Below, one piece after another: positions 1-8,302 of a stretch of 38,211 bases of DNA. Positions within the stretch are counted from its first letter, which is position 1. Every line of letters starts with the position of its first letter. The position numbers and the translations under genes were made by a program. The notes under the pieces are model-generated. The model ran no database searches. It was not told where the DNA came from and was given only the letters and a program-made list of their open reading frames with translations. This DNA comes from Nitrospirota bacterium (lineage in GTDB: Bacteria; Nitrospirota; Thermodesulfovibrionia; Thermodesulfovibrionales; Dissulfurispiraceae), in assembly GCA_009773415.1 (NCBI GenBank), contig WSNO01000030.1:1-38211 (forward strand), in the 5' to 3' direction.

Positions 1-1
1 T

Positions 2-148
2 TTTGCCACGGGTGGGTATTTGGTCAAAGACGGCAACAGGCGTATCTTGAAACTCTGCCTTGCCATGAAACGCCGTCAGTGGTTTGAAGGTTTATGGGGC
101 AGGTCCAAGTCTTTCAACCTGCCCGTTTCTTTCCCTTCGCTTCTCTAA
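2..148 (+). pseudogene. C-terminal tail of a transposase (partial at window edge)
   Basis: An open frame runs in from the left edge and ends with TAA at 146-148. It translates to a basic, Trp-rich tail (GGYLVKDGNRRIL, then MKRRQWFEGLW) of the kind found at the C-terminus of DDE transposases of the IS4/IS1380 type. Only 48 residues are visible, so the family and whether the element is intact cannot be judged. It ends just beyond the 3' end of the convergent serC gene. The call rests on general resemblance, not on a catalytic motif. Confidence 0.4.
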
Positions 149-172
149 TGACAATTCCGGGTTTATGCGAGA

Positions 173-1324
173 CTACTGACCGATTACCTGCTCATAGGCC
201 CAGTCGAGCCACTCAAGACATACTGCAACATCATTCGTTGCAACCGTCGGTCCGCACCAGATGCGGAAGCCTGTAGGTGCCGCTTTATACGCATTAATAT
301 CGTATGCAACGCCTTCTGATGCGAGCAGCTTCTCGATCTTCCTTGCAGTCGCCTTCTGATCATCTGCAGAAAGCGAGGTAAACTTCGGATCGACTACCTT
401 CAGACAGACCGATGTGTTGGAGCGGATTGCCGGATCTTCCGCCAGAAAGCCGAAGTATTTGCTGACGGACACCCATTTTTCGACTGCTGCGAGGTTGTCG
501 TTCGAGATTTTCATCAGGCCCGGCAGTCCGCCCTGCTGCTTCGACCACTGAAGAGCGCAGAGCCAATCCTCCACGCACAGCATCGACGGGGTGTTGATCG
601 GCGAGCCGTTGAAGATATCCTCGTTGAGCTTGCCGCCCTTCTTCATTCTGAAGATTTTCGGCATCGGCCATGCAGGATCATAGCTTTCGAGCCGCTCAAC
701 CGCTTTCGGCGACAGTATGAGCATGCCGTGTCCGCCTTCGCCGCCAAGGCACTTTTGCCACGAGAAAGAGAGTGCATCTATTTTGGACCACGGAATGTCC
801 ATCGCAAAGAGCGCGCTGGTGGCGTCGCACAGGGTGATACCTTTTCTGTCGTCCGGAATCCAATCTCCGCTTGGAACCTTTACCCCGGCGGTCGTACCGT
901 TCCAGGTGAACACGACATCGTTGTCAAAGTTCACTTTTCTGAGGTCCGGCAATTGGCCGTAAGGCGCTTCATAGACGTTGGCATTGAGCTTCAGCTGCTT
1001 GGTAATATCCGTTGCCCAGTCCTTGCCGAAGCTTTCCCAGACAAGCACATCTACCGCTTTCGGGCCGAGAAGCGACCACATGGCGCATTCGAAGGCGCCC
1101 GTGTCAGAGCCGGCAAAAATACCAACTTTATAATCAGCCGGAATACCGAGGATCGGTTTGATGTTGTCGCATGCTGCCTTCAGCTTCTCTTTGCCTACAG
1201 CGGCTCGGTGCGAGCGGCCCGGCAAATAGCCGCCAAGCTCCTGAAGCGACCATCCTGGATGCTTGGTGCAGGGACCGGAACTGAAATTCGGGACAGCAGG
1301 TTTTTTTGCAGGCTTCTCTTTCAT
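173..1324 (-). CDS. serC: Phosphoserine aminotransferase (archaeal/alphaproteobacterial type)
   Basis: PLP-dependent class V aminotransferase converting 3-phosphohydroxypyruvate and glutamate to O-phosphoserine and 2-oxoglutarate, the second step of serine synthesis (it can also act in the pyridoxine pathway). The 383 residues match the longer TIGR01365-like subfamily. They start with [13 protein letters not shown], followed by the LPGRSHR substrate loop near residues 34-40, DATS near 167-170 (the Asp that contacts the pyridine nitrogen) and [13 protein letters not shown] with the Schiff-base Lys at about 191. The ATG is preceded by AAGGAG at good spacing. It stands alone, with no serA beside it, and is divergent from comF across a 413-bp gap. 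Confidence 0.93.
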   Translation of the reverse strand: MKEKPAKKPAVPNFSSGPCTKHPGWSLQELGGYLPGRSHRAAVGKEKLKAACDNIKPILGIPADYKVGIFAGSDTGAFECAMWSLLGPKAVDVLVWESFGKDWATDITKQLKLNANVYEAPYGQLPDLRKVNFDNDVVFTWNGTTAGVKVPSGDWIPDDRKGITLCDATSALFAMDIPWSKIDALSFSWQKCLGGEGGHGMLILSPKAVERLESYDPAWPMPKIFRMKKGGKLNEDIFNGSPINTPSMLCVEDWLCALQWSKQQGGLPGLMKISNDNLAAVEKWVSVSKYFGFLAEDPAIRSNTSVCLKVVDPKFTSLSADDQKATARKIEKLLASEGVAYDINAYKAAPTGFRIWCGPTVATNDVAVCLEWLDWAYEQVIGQ

Positions 1325-1737
1325 ATCACAACTCCTTTATATTGACTGTGGTTGATTTAAACTTCAAGCGCATACTCGCAGCGCAATCACTTTGCATACC
1401 TTCGATAAACATATCAAGGCAGTTATTTCGAGAAACATGGCGAAAAACCAAACAAACACACCGGACAACCGTACCGAGTACTCTAAAGTGTGCTGTTATT
1501 ATAAATCAAACACTGAAACTCCTGTACAGCAGGGCAGATACGCCCCCTCTGCAATCAAAAGAGCATGGACATGATAGAATGCCTTATTGGAGCATGGTTC
1601 GGTAATGCATAATGAGCAAAGCAAAGAGAGCCGGCCGGTATGTTCGGCTTTTTATGGCATGCTGAAATCGGCCGTAGGGCATCCAGTGGGATTGCGATGA
1701 TATATCAAGACACTTCTTTTTCTGACTAATCGCTCAC
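1325..1737. other. Intergenic region between divergent serC and comF
   Basis: 413 bp without a convincing gene; short frames here lack ribosome sites and recognisable sequence. It must hold the serC promoter (minus strand) and the comF promoter (plus strand), but neither shows a clear -35/-10 pair. At 1629-1653 there is a short hairpin (AGCCG / CGGCT, 5-bp stem) followed by TTTTT on the plus strand. This is terminator-like although no gene precedes it, so it could close a small transcript or act as a leader structure for comF. Confidence 0.4.
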
Positions 1738-2436
1738 ATGGCGATTGCATCTCTTCTCGGTCTGCTCTTCCCGCAGCGCTGTCCGCTCTGCGACACGCAG
1801 GCTCATTCTTCACGAGCGGTTCCCATTTGCGAGTCCTGCTGGGCAACCATCCGGCACTACACGGGACCGGCATGCAGTCTCTGCGGATTGCCCGCCGTAT
1901 CTCATCATACGGAACGCTGTCAGGAGTGTGTTTCCAATCCGCCGGCGTTTGTTTTCGCGCGATGTTACGGAATCTATGAGGGCGTCCTGAAAGAAGCAAT
2001 CCATTTTCTGAAATTCAACGGCATGCGCAGACTTGCAAAGCCTCTCGCAGCATTGCTCTGTGAACTTCCCTTGCCGGCAGTTGATGCTGTTGTTCCCGTT
2101 CCGCTCCATATAAGTCAGCTCCGGAAGCGCGAATTCAACCAGACGGCTCTCATCGGGAAACATCTTGCCGGACATCTGCGAATTCCGCTTCGGACAGATC
2201 TGCTGATGAAGACAAAAGAAACCGCCGCCCAGATCAATGTCGACAGAAAGGAACGGCTCAGAAATCTCAAAAAAGCGTTCGCCGCTTCCAAAGATGCTTC
2301 GGGGCTTCGCATCCTTGTGATTGACGACGTCGTTACCACAGGAGCTACCGCACGCGAGAGCGCGAACGCCCTGAAAAACGCCGGCGCCAAAGAGGTCTTT
2401 GTAGTCGCCCTTGCCCGCTCGCTGCCGAAATATTAA
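1738..2436 (+). CDS. comF: ComF-family phosphoribosyltransferase-like protein
   Basis: ComF/GntX family protein, linked to DNA uptake and to processing of incoming DNA in competent bacteria; the biochemical reaction is not settled. The N-terminus carries four Cys pairs (C15/C18, C31/C34, C46/C49, C61/C64) typical of the zinc-binding double-zinc-ribbon domain. The C-terminal type I PRTase domain ends with the PRPP loop [12 protein letters not shown] at residues 193-204. The region [15 protein letters not shown] (about 130-144) is a second ComF signature. At 232 aa it is full length. The same window encodes ComM (34759-36294), so at least two natural-transformation-associated genes are present. 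Confidence 0.9.
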   Translation: MAIASLLGLLFPQRCPLCDTQAHSSRAVPICESCWATIRHYTGPACSLCGLPAVSHHTERCQECVSNPPAFVFARCYGIYEGVLKEAIHFLKFNGMRRLAKPLAALLCELPLPAVDAVVPVPLHISQLRKREFNQTALIGKHLAGHLRIPLRTDLLMKTKETAAQINVDRKERLRNLKKAFAASKDASGLRILVIDDVVTTGATARESANALKNAGAKEVFVVALARSLPKY

Positions 2437-2446
2437 GCGCTTCAGC

Positions 2447-2476
2447 TTGCAAACTTTCCGGCAGAATTGTTATTAT
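2447..2476 (+). promoter_or_regulatory. Sigma70-like promoter for tRNA-Leu
   Basis: TTGCAA at 2447-2452 and TATTAT at 2471-2476 are separated by 18 bp. This puts transcription start a few bases before the tRNA at 2497, as expected for a single tRNA transcript. Prediction from sequence only. Confidence 0.5.
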
Positions 2477-2496
2477 TTATGTCTTGAGTCTGGACC

Positions 2497-2581
2497 GCCG
2501 AAGTGGTGGAACTGGTAGACACGCACGTTTGAGGGGCGTGTGGGGCAACCTGTGCGGGTTCGAGTCCCGCCTTCGGCACCA
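2497..2581 (+). tRNA. tRNA-Leu (anticodon GAG)
   Basis: An 85-nt class II tRNA with a long variable arm. The acceptor arm GCCGAAG (2497-2503) pairs with CTTCGGC (2571-2577), followed by discriminator A and an encoded CCA (2579-2581). The D-arm contains GGTAGAC. The anticodon stem CACGT/GCGTG encloses loop TTGAGGG with anticodon GAG, which reads CUU/CUC leucine codons. The T-arm contains GGTTCGAGTCC. It is flanked by its own promoter and an intrinsic terminator. Confidence 0.96.
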
Positions 2582-2596
2582 TTCTTATCAAAGAGA

Positions 2597-2627
2597 AAAC
2601 CGTATGCCGGCGATGCGGTTTTTTTTT
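2597..2627 (+). terminator. Rho-independent terminator after tRNA-Leu
   Basis: A 9-bp stem (AAACCGTAT at 2597-2605 with ATGCGGTTT at 2613-2621, one G-T wobble), a 7-nt loop and a run of nine T to 2627. It sits 16 bp downstream of the tRNA CCA end. Confidence 0.85.
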
Positions 2628-2693
2628 GTTCCTCATTCCTGTTAGCATATCAACTCGCAGCAATCACCTTATCTGTCCATTCAGGAGGTTCTC

Positions 2694-3026
2694 ATGTTGC
2701 TTGACGTAAACATTGACGGCGCTTCGGAGACATTTCAGATTGCTGATGCCTATCGTCCCGATCTTTCGGCAATTTCAGCGCGGATTGAACAATTGGCAAA
2801 CACCAAGGGACTCAGCGTTGCATCTCTTGATATGAGCGGGCTGATTCAGGCCATGATCAAGGGAATTGCCGGCTGTGAGCGCGGATGCCCTGCGGATGCA
2901 AAGGGGCTCACTGCCAGAGGATACAAAGGGTTTGAGCTTAACTATGTAGAGGGCGGGATTTTGACTGCACGATCTGTGGTCGGAAGCGGCAACCGGCTGA
3001 CGGTCAAAATGTTTCCTGATTTTTGA
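2694..3026 (+). CDS. Conserved-looking hypothetical protein, 110 aa
   Basis: I do not recognise this family. The gene is convincing because CAGGAGG lies 8 bases before ATG and because it fills the space between the tRNA terminator and the convergent nuclease gene. The protein is soluble, with no signal peptide or membrane segment. It has an amphipathic helix-rich middle (LSAISARIEQLANTKGL) and a short loop with two cysteines (GCERGCPADAKG, about residues 55-66) that could bind metal or form a disulfide. The C-terminus is predicted beta (ELNYVEGGILTARSVVG). No function is proposed. Confidence 0.7.
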   Translation: MLLDVNIDGASETFQIADAYRPDLSAISARIEQLANTKGLSVASLDMSGLIQAMIKGIAGCERGCPADAKGLTARGYKGFELNYVEGGILTARSVVGSGNRLTVKMFPDF

Positions 3027-3053
3027 TACCGTCCGGGTCGCGGAAAAATCTCG

Positions 3054-3539
3054 CTATCGGAGAAGCCTGTTAGCCCAAGACATAAATTCGGCAAGGCTGA
3101 AAACCTGAATGTTCTTTGCAGTCCCTGCTGCGTACTTACTTTTTTCAGCACACTCCCGGAGCCATCTGAGTGCTCCATCCTTGAATCCGCCCCCGTCGAT
3201 AATAATAACGATTCGGTCTTCCGGCATCGCTTCGACAGCATTTAAGTATAGATACGGCAGTTTTTCATCAACCGACCCGGCAGACTGCTGCCACTTGCAT
3301 TCAATACGCATGGTAAAGCCGTGTCGCTCCGATATCGCCAGAAACTCCGTGGTGCCGCTATGCCCATAAATTGAAACATACGGTGCATTTGTCAACAGTA
3401 ACTCCTTGCCGTACAGATCCAGCCGGTCTTTCCATTGCTTGTATTTGACGAGCTGAAACCCCTTGGCAAGAAATATCTCCTGAACCGTCTTCTCCAGAAG
3501 GTTTCCTCCAATGTTCGCTAAAGCGCCCTGCTTTTTCAC
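3054..3539 (-). CDS. Solitary PD-(D/E)XK superfamily nuclease
   Basis: 161 aa with the layout of a minimal PD-(D/E)XK nuclease: an N-terminal helix with a conserved-type Gly and Glu (NIGGNLLEKTVQEIF, residues 9-23), an acidic residue in a strand (E65 in TTEFLAI) and the E-x-K strand RIECKWQ (E80, K82). Then follows SVDEKLPYLYLNA, a pattern I associate with phage and restriction-like nucleases of this superfamily. No methyltransferase, specificity subunit or helicase is adjacent, so it is not an obvious restriction system. The start is GTG at 3537-3539. It lies between core genes and reads opposite to the signalling operon, across a 177-bp gap from that operon's promoter. DNA repair, phage-derived or defence roles are all possible. 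Confidence 0.65.
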   Translation of the reverse strand: MKKQGALANIGGNLLEKTVQEIFLAKGFQLVKYKQWKDRLDLYGKELLLTNAPYVSIYGHSGTTEFLAISERHGFTMRIECKWQQSAGSVDEKLPYLYLNAVEAMPEDRIVIIIDGGGFKDGALRWLRECAEKSKYAAGTAKNIQVFSLAEFMSWANRLLR

Positions 3540-3716
3540 TCTTTCATTCTCCGCATATCCGGAATCAGCTCATCGAGACACCTGCCACGCAGCGTCCTTA
3601 AGTATAAAAACTGCCGCCGGAAAAGTGAAGGGAGCGATAGAAATAACTGCGGAACCACGCGTCCCGTCAAGTGAGCCAACACCGCTAACATATCGGATTG
3701 TCTGCAATATCAGTGC

Positions 3717-3745
3717 TTTACACATAACAATGCTTGTATGATAAT
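3717..3745 (+). promoter_or_regulatory. Sigma70-like promoter of the CHASE2-PP2C operon
   Basis: TTTACA (3717-3722) and GATAAT (3740-3745) are separated by exactly 17 bp; each hexamer has one mismatch to consensus. The predicted start point, about 3752, lies beyond the ATG codons at 3738 and 3744. This favours the ATG at 3771 as the true start of the downstream gene, with a very short leader. Confidence 0.55.
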
Positions 3746-3770
3746 GTATCTGCATATTGACAAACGTCAT

Positions 3771-5966
3771 ATGAAACGATTTTCCCTGATAAACAGTCTT
3801 CTGCTCGCGGTTCTCGCGGTGGCCGTCATAGCGGCTCTCGTGGCCGCATGGGAGCCGATTGAGCGACTTGAATTGAAGCTCTATGACCTGCGCGCATCAC
3901 TCACCTCAAAAAGCAGCCTTACATCTGTTGTTATTGTCAGCATTGATCAGGAGAGCGCAAACCGCCTCGGTGGCTGGCCGTGGCCGAGAACCTATTTTGC
4001 TCAGGCGATTCATCAGTTGCAGGAGCGCGGCGCGAAACAGATCGGCCTCTCGGTCCTTTATGCTGAAAATGATCCGAACCCCGGTCTGTGGGAAATTCGG
4101 GACATCATTCGCAAAATAGAGACCGACCCCGGCTTGTTACGTCCCGGGCAAATCACTGCGCTGTTTCCACAACTGCAGGAAACCGAAAAACGGCAGATAC
4201 GAAAAGCCATCGTCAGCTCATCACTTTCAGCCCTCAGGAATGTTGTTCTCCCGCTCCTGAAAGAAGCGGAAAAGCGGATTGACTCCGACACTGCGCTCCT
4301 CAGCGCCCTTGCCGCCGCGCCGAATGTTGTTCAGCCGATAGCCTTTATTCTTGGAGATGGCGGAGCCAAAAGAAATCCTCCTGTTCCGGACTATCTTCAG
4401 CGCAATTCTCTTCCGGCCAGCGGAACAGAACGATTCAGCACGTCTGATACGCTGTCGGCTCCACTGCCGGAGTATGCACGGCTTGCGGCTGCTCTCGGAC
4501 ATATCAATGCCTTGCGCGACTCTGACGGCATCGTCAGAAGCGATCTCCTTTTTATTGCCTTCAACAACAGCCTTTATCCGTCTTTCGGCCTGCAGCTCGC
4601 TCTGAAGGAGCTGAATCTGTCGCTTCATGATGTCAGGATCGAAGAAAACCGGGTTATCCTCGGCGACCGTATCCTTCCGCTGATTGAAGGCAAGAAAGTC
4701 CAGATTGTTCCGCGCACGGCATCAGCATATCCCATCGTATCGTTTGCCGATCTTGTTGACGGAAAGGTTGATGCCAATGCATTCAGAAACAAGATCGTCC
4801 TTATCGGGCACCGCCACAGCATGCCGCTTGAGATGCTCCCCGCTCAGCCGGTCGGCATGCTGCCTTCCGTTGATGCCATAGCACATGTTGTCGACGTTGT
4901 TCTGAGCAAATCATTCGTGAGCCGGCCGGCGTGGGCGGTTGCCGCCGAGGCCTCTGTCATTGCCCTTCTTGCGCTGATGCTTGCTGCTTTCTGGAGCGCA
5001 CGGCTGCAGCTGGCGCTTATCACCTCCCTTGCCATCCTCTTCATATGGACCGCCATATCTTTTTCGCTCTTCCTGACTCAGGGTGTGTGGTTAAAAATTG
5101 CACATCCGATGGTGTTCTTCGCGCTGGCGCTCGGAGTGCTCTTCATCCGTACTGCATTGGTGCCGCAGCGTTCCGAAGATGCTGTCGGTTCGGAATTTTT
5201 CGATACCACTGACTTCAGGGTTCGCTTTGCGGCAAAAACGGATACCGGAATGGTGCGCGATCGGAATGAAGACAGCTACTGCGCAGACAAACATCTCGGA
5301 CTGCTCGCCGTTGCCGATGGGGTGGGCGGCCGCGCATCCGGAGCGGTCGCAAGCCGAATGACCGCGGACCTCGTTACTGAAAACCTCAAAAAAGGCTTTC
5401 CGGACGTCTCTGATGCCGTCAAACTAACGCGCTCCGATCTGTCCGAAACAACAAAGTCCCTCGGCATGGCGGTTATGGCAGCAAACAAAAGCGTTCACGC
5501 GACGGCTGAGCTCAATCCGCAACTCCGGAATATGGGGACCACGCTTACCGCCATGCTGTTTGACGGCAACCGGGCAAGCATCGCCCATGTGGGGGACTGC
5601 AGAGCCTACCTCATTCGCCATATTTCCATAGAGCAGCTGACCGACGATCACACGGTGGCGGTCGAGCATTCAAAAAGAGGGCTTTCAGAAGACATGGCTC
5701 AAATGCGCCACGTGCTGACCAGAGCAATCGGCATTACGCCGGACATTGTTCCCGATGTTGATGAACTTACCCTTACAGATGGCGATATCCTCCTCATCTG
5801 CTCAGACGGGCTTTTCAACATGGTATCTGACGGTGAGATTCTGGCGGTTGTCAAAAGCACGGGCGATCCGTTCCGGGCCTGCACCCGCCTCGTAGAGCTC
5901 GCAAACAGCAACGGTGGTCACGACAACACAACCGTAGTTGTTGCATATATTGAGAAAAGACGTTAA
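3771..5966 (+). CDS. CHASE2 sensor domain fused to PP2C-type Ser/Thr phosphatase
   Basis: 731 aa from the ATG at 3771 (numbers below count from the longer frame at 3738). TM1 (about 15-37) leads into an extracytoplasmic CHASE2 domain (about 45-390; IVSIDQESANRLGGWPWPR, ALRDSDGIVRSD, GKIVLIG-like NKIVLIGHRH). Three membrane helices follow (about 398-418, 424-446, 456-474), then a cytoplasmic PP2C/Stp domain (about 495-740). The metal ligands are present: RNEDS (E511), VADGVGG (D527), CSDGLF (D690) and GGHDNTT (D729). PP2C enzymes are Mn/Mg-dependent and reverse Hanks-type kinase phosphorylation. CHASE2 usually sits on kinases or cyclases, so its fusion to a phosphatase is notable. It is first in an operon with the FHA and kinase genes. 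Confidence 0.9.
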   Translation: MKRFSLINSLLLAVLAVAVIAALVAAWEPIERLELKLYDLRASLTSKSSLTSVVIVSIDQESANRLGGWPWPRTYFAQAIHQLQERGAKQIGLSVLYAENDPNPGLWEIRDIIRKIETDPGLLRPGQITALFPQLQETEKRQIRKAIVSSSLSALRNVVLPLLKEAEKRIDSDTALLSALAAAPNVVQPIAFILGDGGAKRNPPVPDYLQRNSLPASGTERFSTSDTLSAPLPEYARLAAALGHINALRDSDGIVRSDLLFIAFNNSLYPSFGLQLALKELNLSLHDVRIEENRVILGDRILPLIEGKKVQIVPRTASAYPIVSFADLVDGKVDANAFRNKIVLIGHRHSMPLEMLPAQPVGMLPSVDAIAHVVDVVLSKSFVSRPAWAVAAEASVIALLALMLAAFWSARLQLALITSLAILFIWTAISFSLFLTQGVWLKIAHPMVFFALALGVLFIRTALVPQRSEDAVGSEFFDTTDFRVRFAAKTDTGMVRDRNEDSYCADKHLGLLAVADGVGGRASGAVASRMTADLVTENLKKGFPDVSDAVKLTRSDLSETTKSLGMAVMAANKSVHATAELNPQLRNMGTTLTAMLFDGNRASIAHVGDCRAYLIRHISIEQLTDDHTVAVEHSKRGLSEDMAQMRHVLTRAIGITPDIVPDVDELTLTDGDILLICSDGLFNMVSDGEILAVVKSTGDPFRACTRLVELANSNGGHDNTTVVVAYIEKRR

Positions 5967-6001
5967 GCTTGTCCAGAGTGCGGAATAAAGGAGGATAAAG
6001 C

Positions 6002-6727
6002 ATGGCTAAGCTGGTTCTCAGATTCAAAGATGCTGTCCTGAAAGAACTCACGATTGAGAAAGACCATGTAATGCTCGGCAGAAAGCCGGAAAACGATCTT
6101 GCGATCGATAATCTTGCAGTATCAGGGTACCACGCCAAGATCCTCAGAGAAAATGACCAGTATGTCCTTGAAGACATGGGCAGCCTGAACGGCACATACG
6201 TCAACGGTGAGCGCATCACCCGCCGCACACTCAAAAGCGGCGAGCAGATTCTCATCGGCAAGCATACCATTGAATTTATCGCTCCGGAAGTAAAGGTGGA
6301 AGAACCCGCTCAGCGCCCGAAAGCCATGGATGAGACCGTCGTGCTCGACCCGCGCCTGCAGCAGCAGCTCCTCGGCCGCGTGGTGCCGGAACATCGCGGG
6401 GCAGCGATCAGCCCTGAAAAGTCAGATGTTCTCGGCGGCTTTGTGGTGATTGAAGGCTCCAGTGAAAAGAAGGAATTCGAAATGCGTGATCGTGTGACCA
6501 CAATCGGAAAAGATTCATCAGCCAGCATCCGCCTTCGCGGTTTCTTTACGCCGAAGATTGTCGCTCTCGTGAACCGGAGAAAGGAAGGCTACTTCATCAG
6601 CCCTGCGGCAAAAAACAAGCTCCCCAAGGTTAACGGGATTGAGATTGCAGAGCGATACGACCTCAAGGACGGTGATATTGTGGAAGTTCCGGGCCTGAAG
6701 CTTCAGTTTTACGTCAAGGGAGCTTAA
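6002..6727 (+). CDS. Double FHA-domain protein
   Basis: 241 aa, soluble. The N-terminal FHA domain (about 5-93) has the full phosphothreonine-binding set: GRKPENDL (26-33), SGYHAKI (41-47) and SLNGTYVNGERI (61-72). A linker (about 94-144) contains DETVVLD at 110-116, a threonine motif reminiscent of phosphorylated segments that FHA domains bind in cis, as in GarA/OdhI proteins. The C-terminal half (about 145-241) looks like a second, degenerate FHA fold (TTIGKDSSASIRLRG, KVNGIEIAERYDLKDGD) missing the Ser/His core. An AAAGGAGG ribosome site precedes ATG. It lies 35 bp after the phosphatase and 9 bp before the kinase. It is probably their shared adaptor or substrate. Confidence 0.92.
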   Translation: MAKLVLRFKDAVLKELTIEKDHVMLGRKPENDLAIDNLAVSGYHAKILRENDQYVLEDMGSLNGTYVNGERITRRTLKSGEQILIGKHTIEFIAPEVKVEEPAQRPKAMDETVVLDPRLQQQLLGRVVPEHRGAAISPEKSDVLGGFVVIEGSSEKKEFEMRDRVTTIGKDSSASIRLRGFFTPKIVALVNRRKEGYFISPAAKNKLPKVNGIEIAERYDLKDGDIVEVPGLKLQFYVKGA

Positions 6728-6736
6728 CGGACCCGC

Positions 6737-8038
6737 ATGGATATCCGTCGACCAGACGTTCCCATTCCGCAGGTCGGCAAGTACGAAGTCGACCGGGAGA
6801 TCGGCAAAGGCGGCATGGGAACCGTCTATCTCGGCTTCGACCGCTATCAGAACCGTGATGTGGCTATCAAGGTTGCATCGACTGCCGACATCGCTGATGA
6901 GGCCTACCTCCAGAAGTTCCAGAAAATGTTTTTTAATGAGGCCCGCATCGCCGGAATGCTCAACCATCCGAACATTCTGCCGGTGTACGATGCTGGGGTT
7001 GACGGGCCGCACCACTACATCGTTATGGAGTATGTCCCCGGCAGCAAAACTCTGAAGGATCACTGCAAGCCGGATTCGCTCCTGCCGGTTGAGCAGGTGG
7101 TCGAAATCATCTTCAAATGCTGCAAAGCGCTCGACTATGCACATCGACAGGGCGTTATTCATCGCGACATCAAGCCCGGCAATATTCTGCTTACCGAAAC
7201 AATGGACATCAAGATAAGCGATTTCGGCATAGCGCAAATCGTGCGTTCCGACACGACCCAGCCGGCAGGGTTAATCGGCTCCCCTGCCTACATGTCTCCC
7301 GAACAGATACGGGAAGAGGTGCTTACACAGCAGACCGATTTCTTTTCACTCGGTGTTCTCATGTACGAATTGCTCACCGGTCGCTCGCCGTTTCATGCGG
7401 ATATCTTTTCCGGCGTCGTCCGCAAGATTCTGTATGAAGAGCCTCTCCCTTTGCGCTTTTACCGCTCAGATATACCGAAAACTCTTGAAATCATCGTCAC
7501 CAAGGCTCTCAGCAAGCGGCTCAATGATCGATACAGGACCGGCACACAGTTCGCCACTGATATCAGCCTCACCTACATCAATCTCAAGGAATCCGAGGAG
7601 AAGATTGATCAGACTGAAAAGTTCAATATTCTCCGGAAGCTGACCTTCTTTCGTGAGTTCATCGATGGTGAAATATGGGAAGTACTCCGAGCCATGGTCT
7701 GGCGAGAATATCCGCCGAATGCGCGAATCGTCACAGAGGGATCGGTGGATGAAACCTTTTACATCATCGTCAATGGCCAGGTCTCTGTCTGCAAGGCAGA
7801 AAAAAACGTGGCGGTTCTGGTCGAAGGTGGCTGCTTCGGAGAAATGGGTTATCTGACCAAGGAAAAGCGCACCGCCAGCATTCTCTCGCTTACGGATGTT
7901 GTCCTGCTCGAAATGAACAGTTCCGCGCTCGAACAGGCGTCGCCCGGCTGTCAGCTCCGCTTCCACAAAGTCTTTCTGAAAACCCTGCTGGAGCGCCTTA
8001 CTGAATCCGCCGACAAGTCCGGAAGGGCTTATCCGTAA
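6737..8038 (+). CDS. Hanks-type Ser/Thr protein kinase with C-terminal cyclic nucleotide-binding domain
   Basis: 433 aa. Kinase domain about 15-285: glycine loop GKGGMGTV (23-30), ATP-binding Lys45 in VAIKV, the alphaC Glu in FFNEAR, catalytic HRDIKPGN (142-149), DFG (162-164) and activation segment with GSPAYMSPEQ. Residues about 300-420 form a cNMP-binding domain with a phosphate-binding-cassette-like stretch GGCFGEMGYLTKEKRTAS (364-381) that keeps Gly-Glu and an Arg. There is no transmembrane helix and no PASTA region, so the kinase is cytosolic. Its likely input is a cyclic nucleotide (inference), while the partner phosphatase senses outside. It ends the operon. Confidence 0.93.
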   Translation: MDIRRPDVPIPQVGKYEVDREIGKGGMGTVYLGFDRYQNRDVAIKVASTADIADEAYLQKFQKMFFNEARIAGMLNHPNILPVYDAGVDGPHHYIVMEYVPGSKTLKDHCKPDSLLPVEQVVEIIFKCCKALDYAHRQGVIHRDIKPGNILLTETMDIKISDFGIAQIVRSDTTQPAGLIGSPAYMSPEQIREEVLTQQTDFFSLGVLMYELLTGRSPFHADIFSGVVRKILYEEPLPLRFYRSDIPKTLEIIVTKALSKRLNDRYRTGTQFATDISLTYINLKESEEKIDQTEKFNILRKLTFFREFIDGEIWEVLRAMVWREYPPNARIVTEGSVDETFYIIVNGQVSVCKAEKNVAVLVEGGCFGEMGYLTKEKRTASILSLTDVVLLEMNSSALEQASPGCQLRFHKVFLKTLLERLTESADKSGRAYP

Positions 8039-8302
8039 AAGGGTCTGAGATCTCTCCCATTGCATCGGCAGCATGAGCCGAATGCTCTAATCGCAATCAT
8101 CTGGCGCTCATCCCGAAATTGTCATTAGTAGCATTTATAGGTTTCCGTCACTGCAGCGCTTATGTCGGGAGTCTTTATTTTGTTACTCCGACTTGTTCGG
8201 AGTCCTTCCTGCCGCTGCTATTCGGTGGGAAAATACCGGACGGATTAGGTACATGCGTTCGACGGAGCTCGCGCCGAGGGTAACGTAAGGAAAAAAGGCA
8301 TA

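Noticed and set aside
728-1345. 205-aa open frame antisense to serC
   Set aside because: It lies wholly opposite a clearly conserved gene; its sequence is the complement-frame shadow of serC.
1325-1650. A small RNA upstream of comF ended by the hairpin at 1629-1653
   Set aside because: The stem is only 5 bp and no promoter or conserved fold is visible, so it is mentioned only as a possibility.
2694-3540. Toxin-antitoxin pair formed by the 110-aa protein and the nuclease
   Set aside because: They are convergent with separate ends, the small protein does not look like an antitoxin, and the nuclease fold is not a typical toxin.
6518-7237. 239-aa minus-strand frame opposite the kinase gene
   Set aside because: Shadow of the kinase reading frame, whose catalytic motifs are intact.
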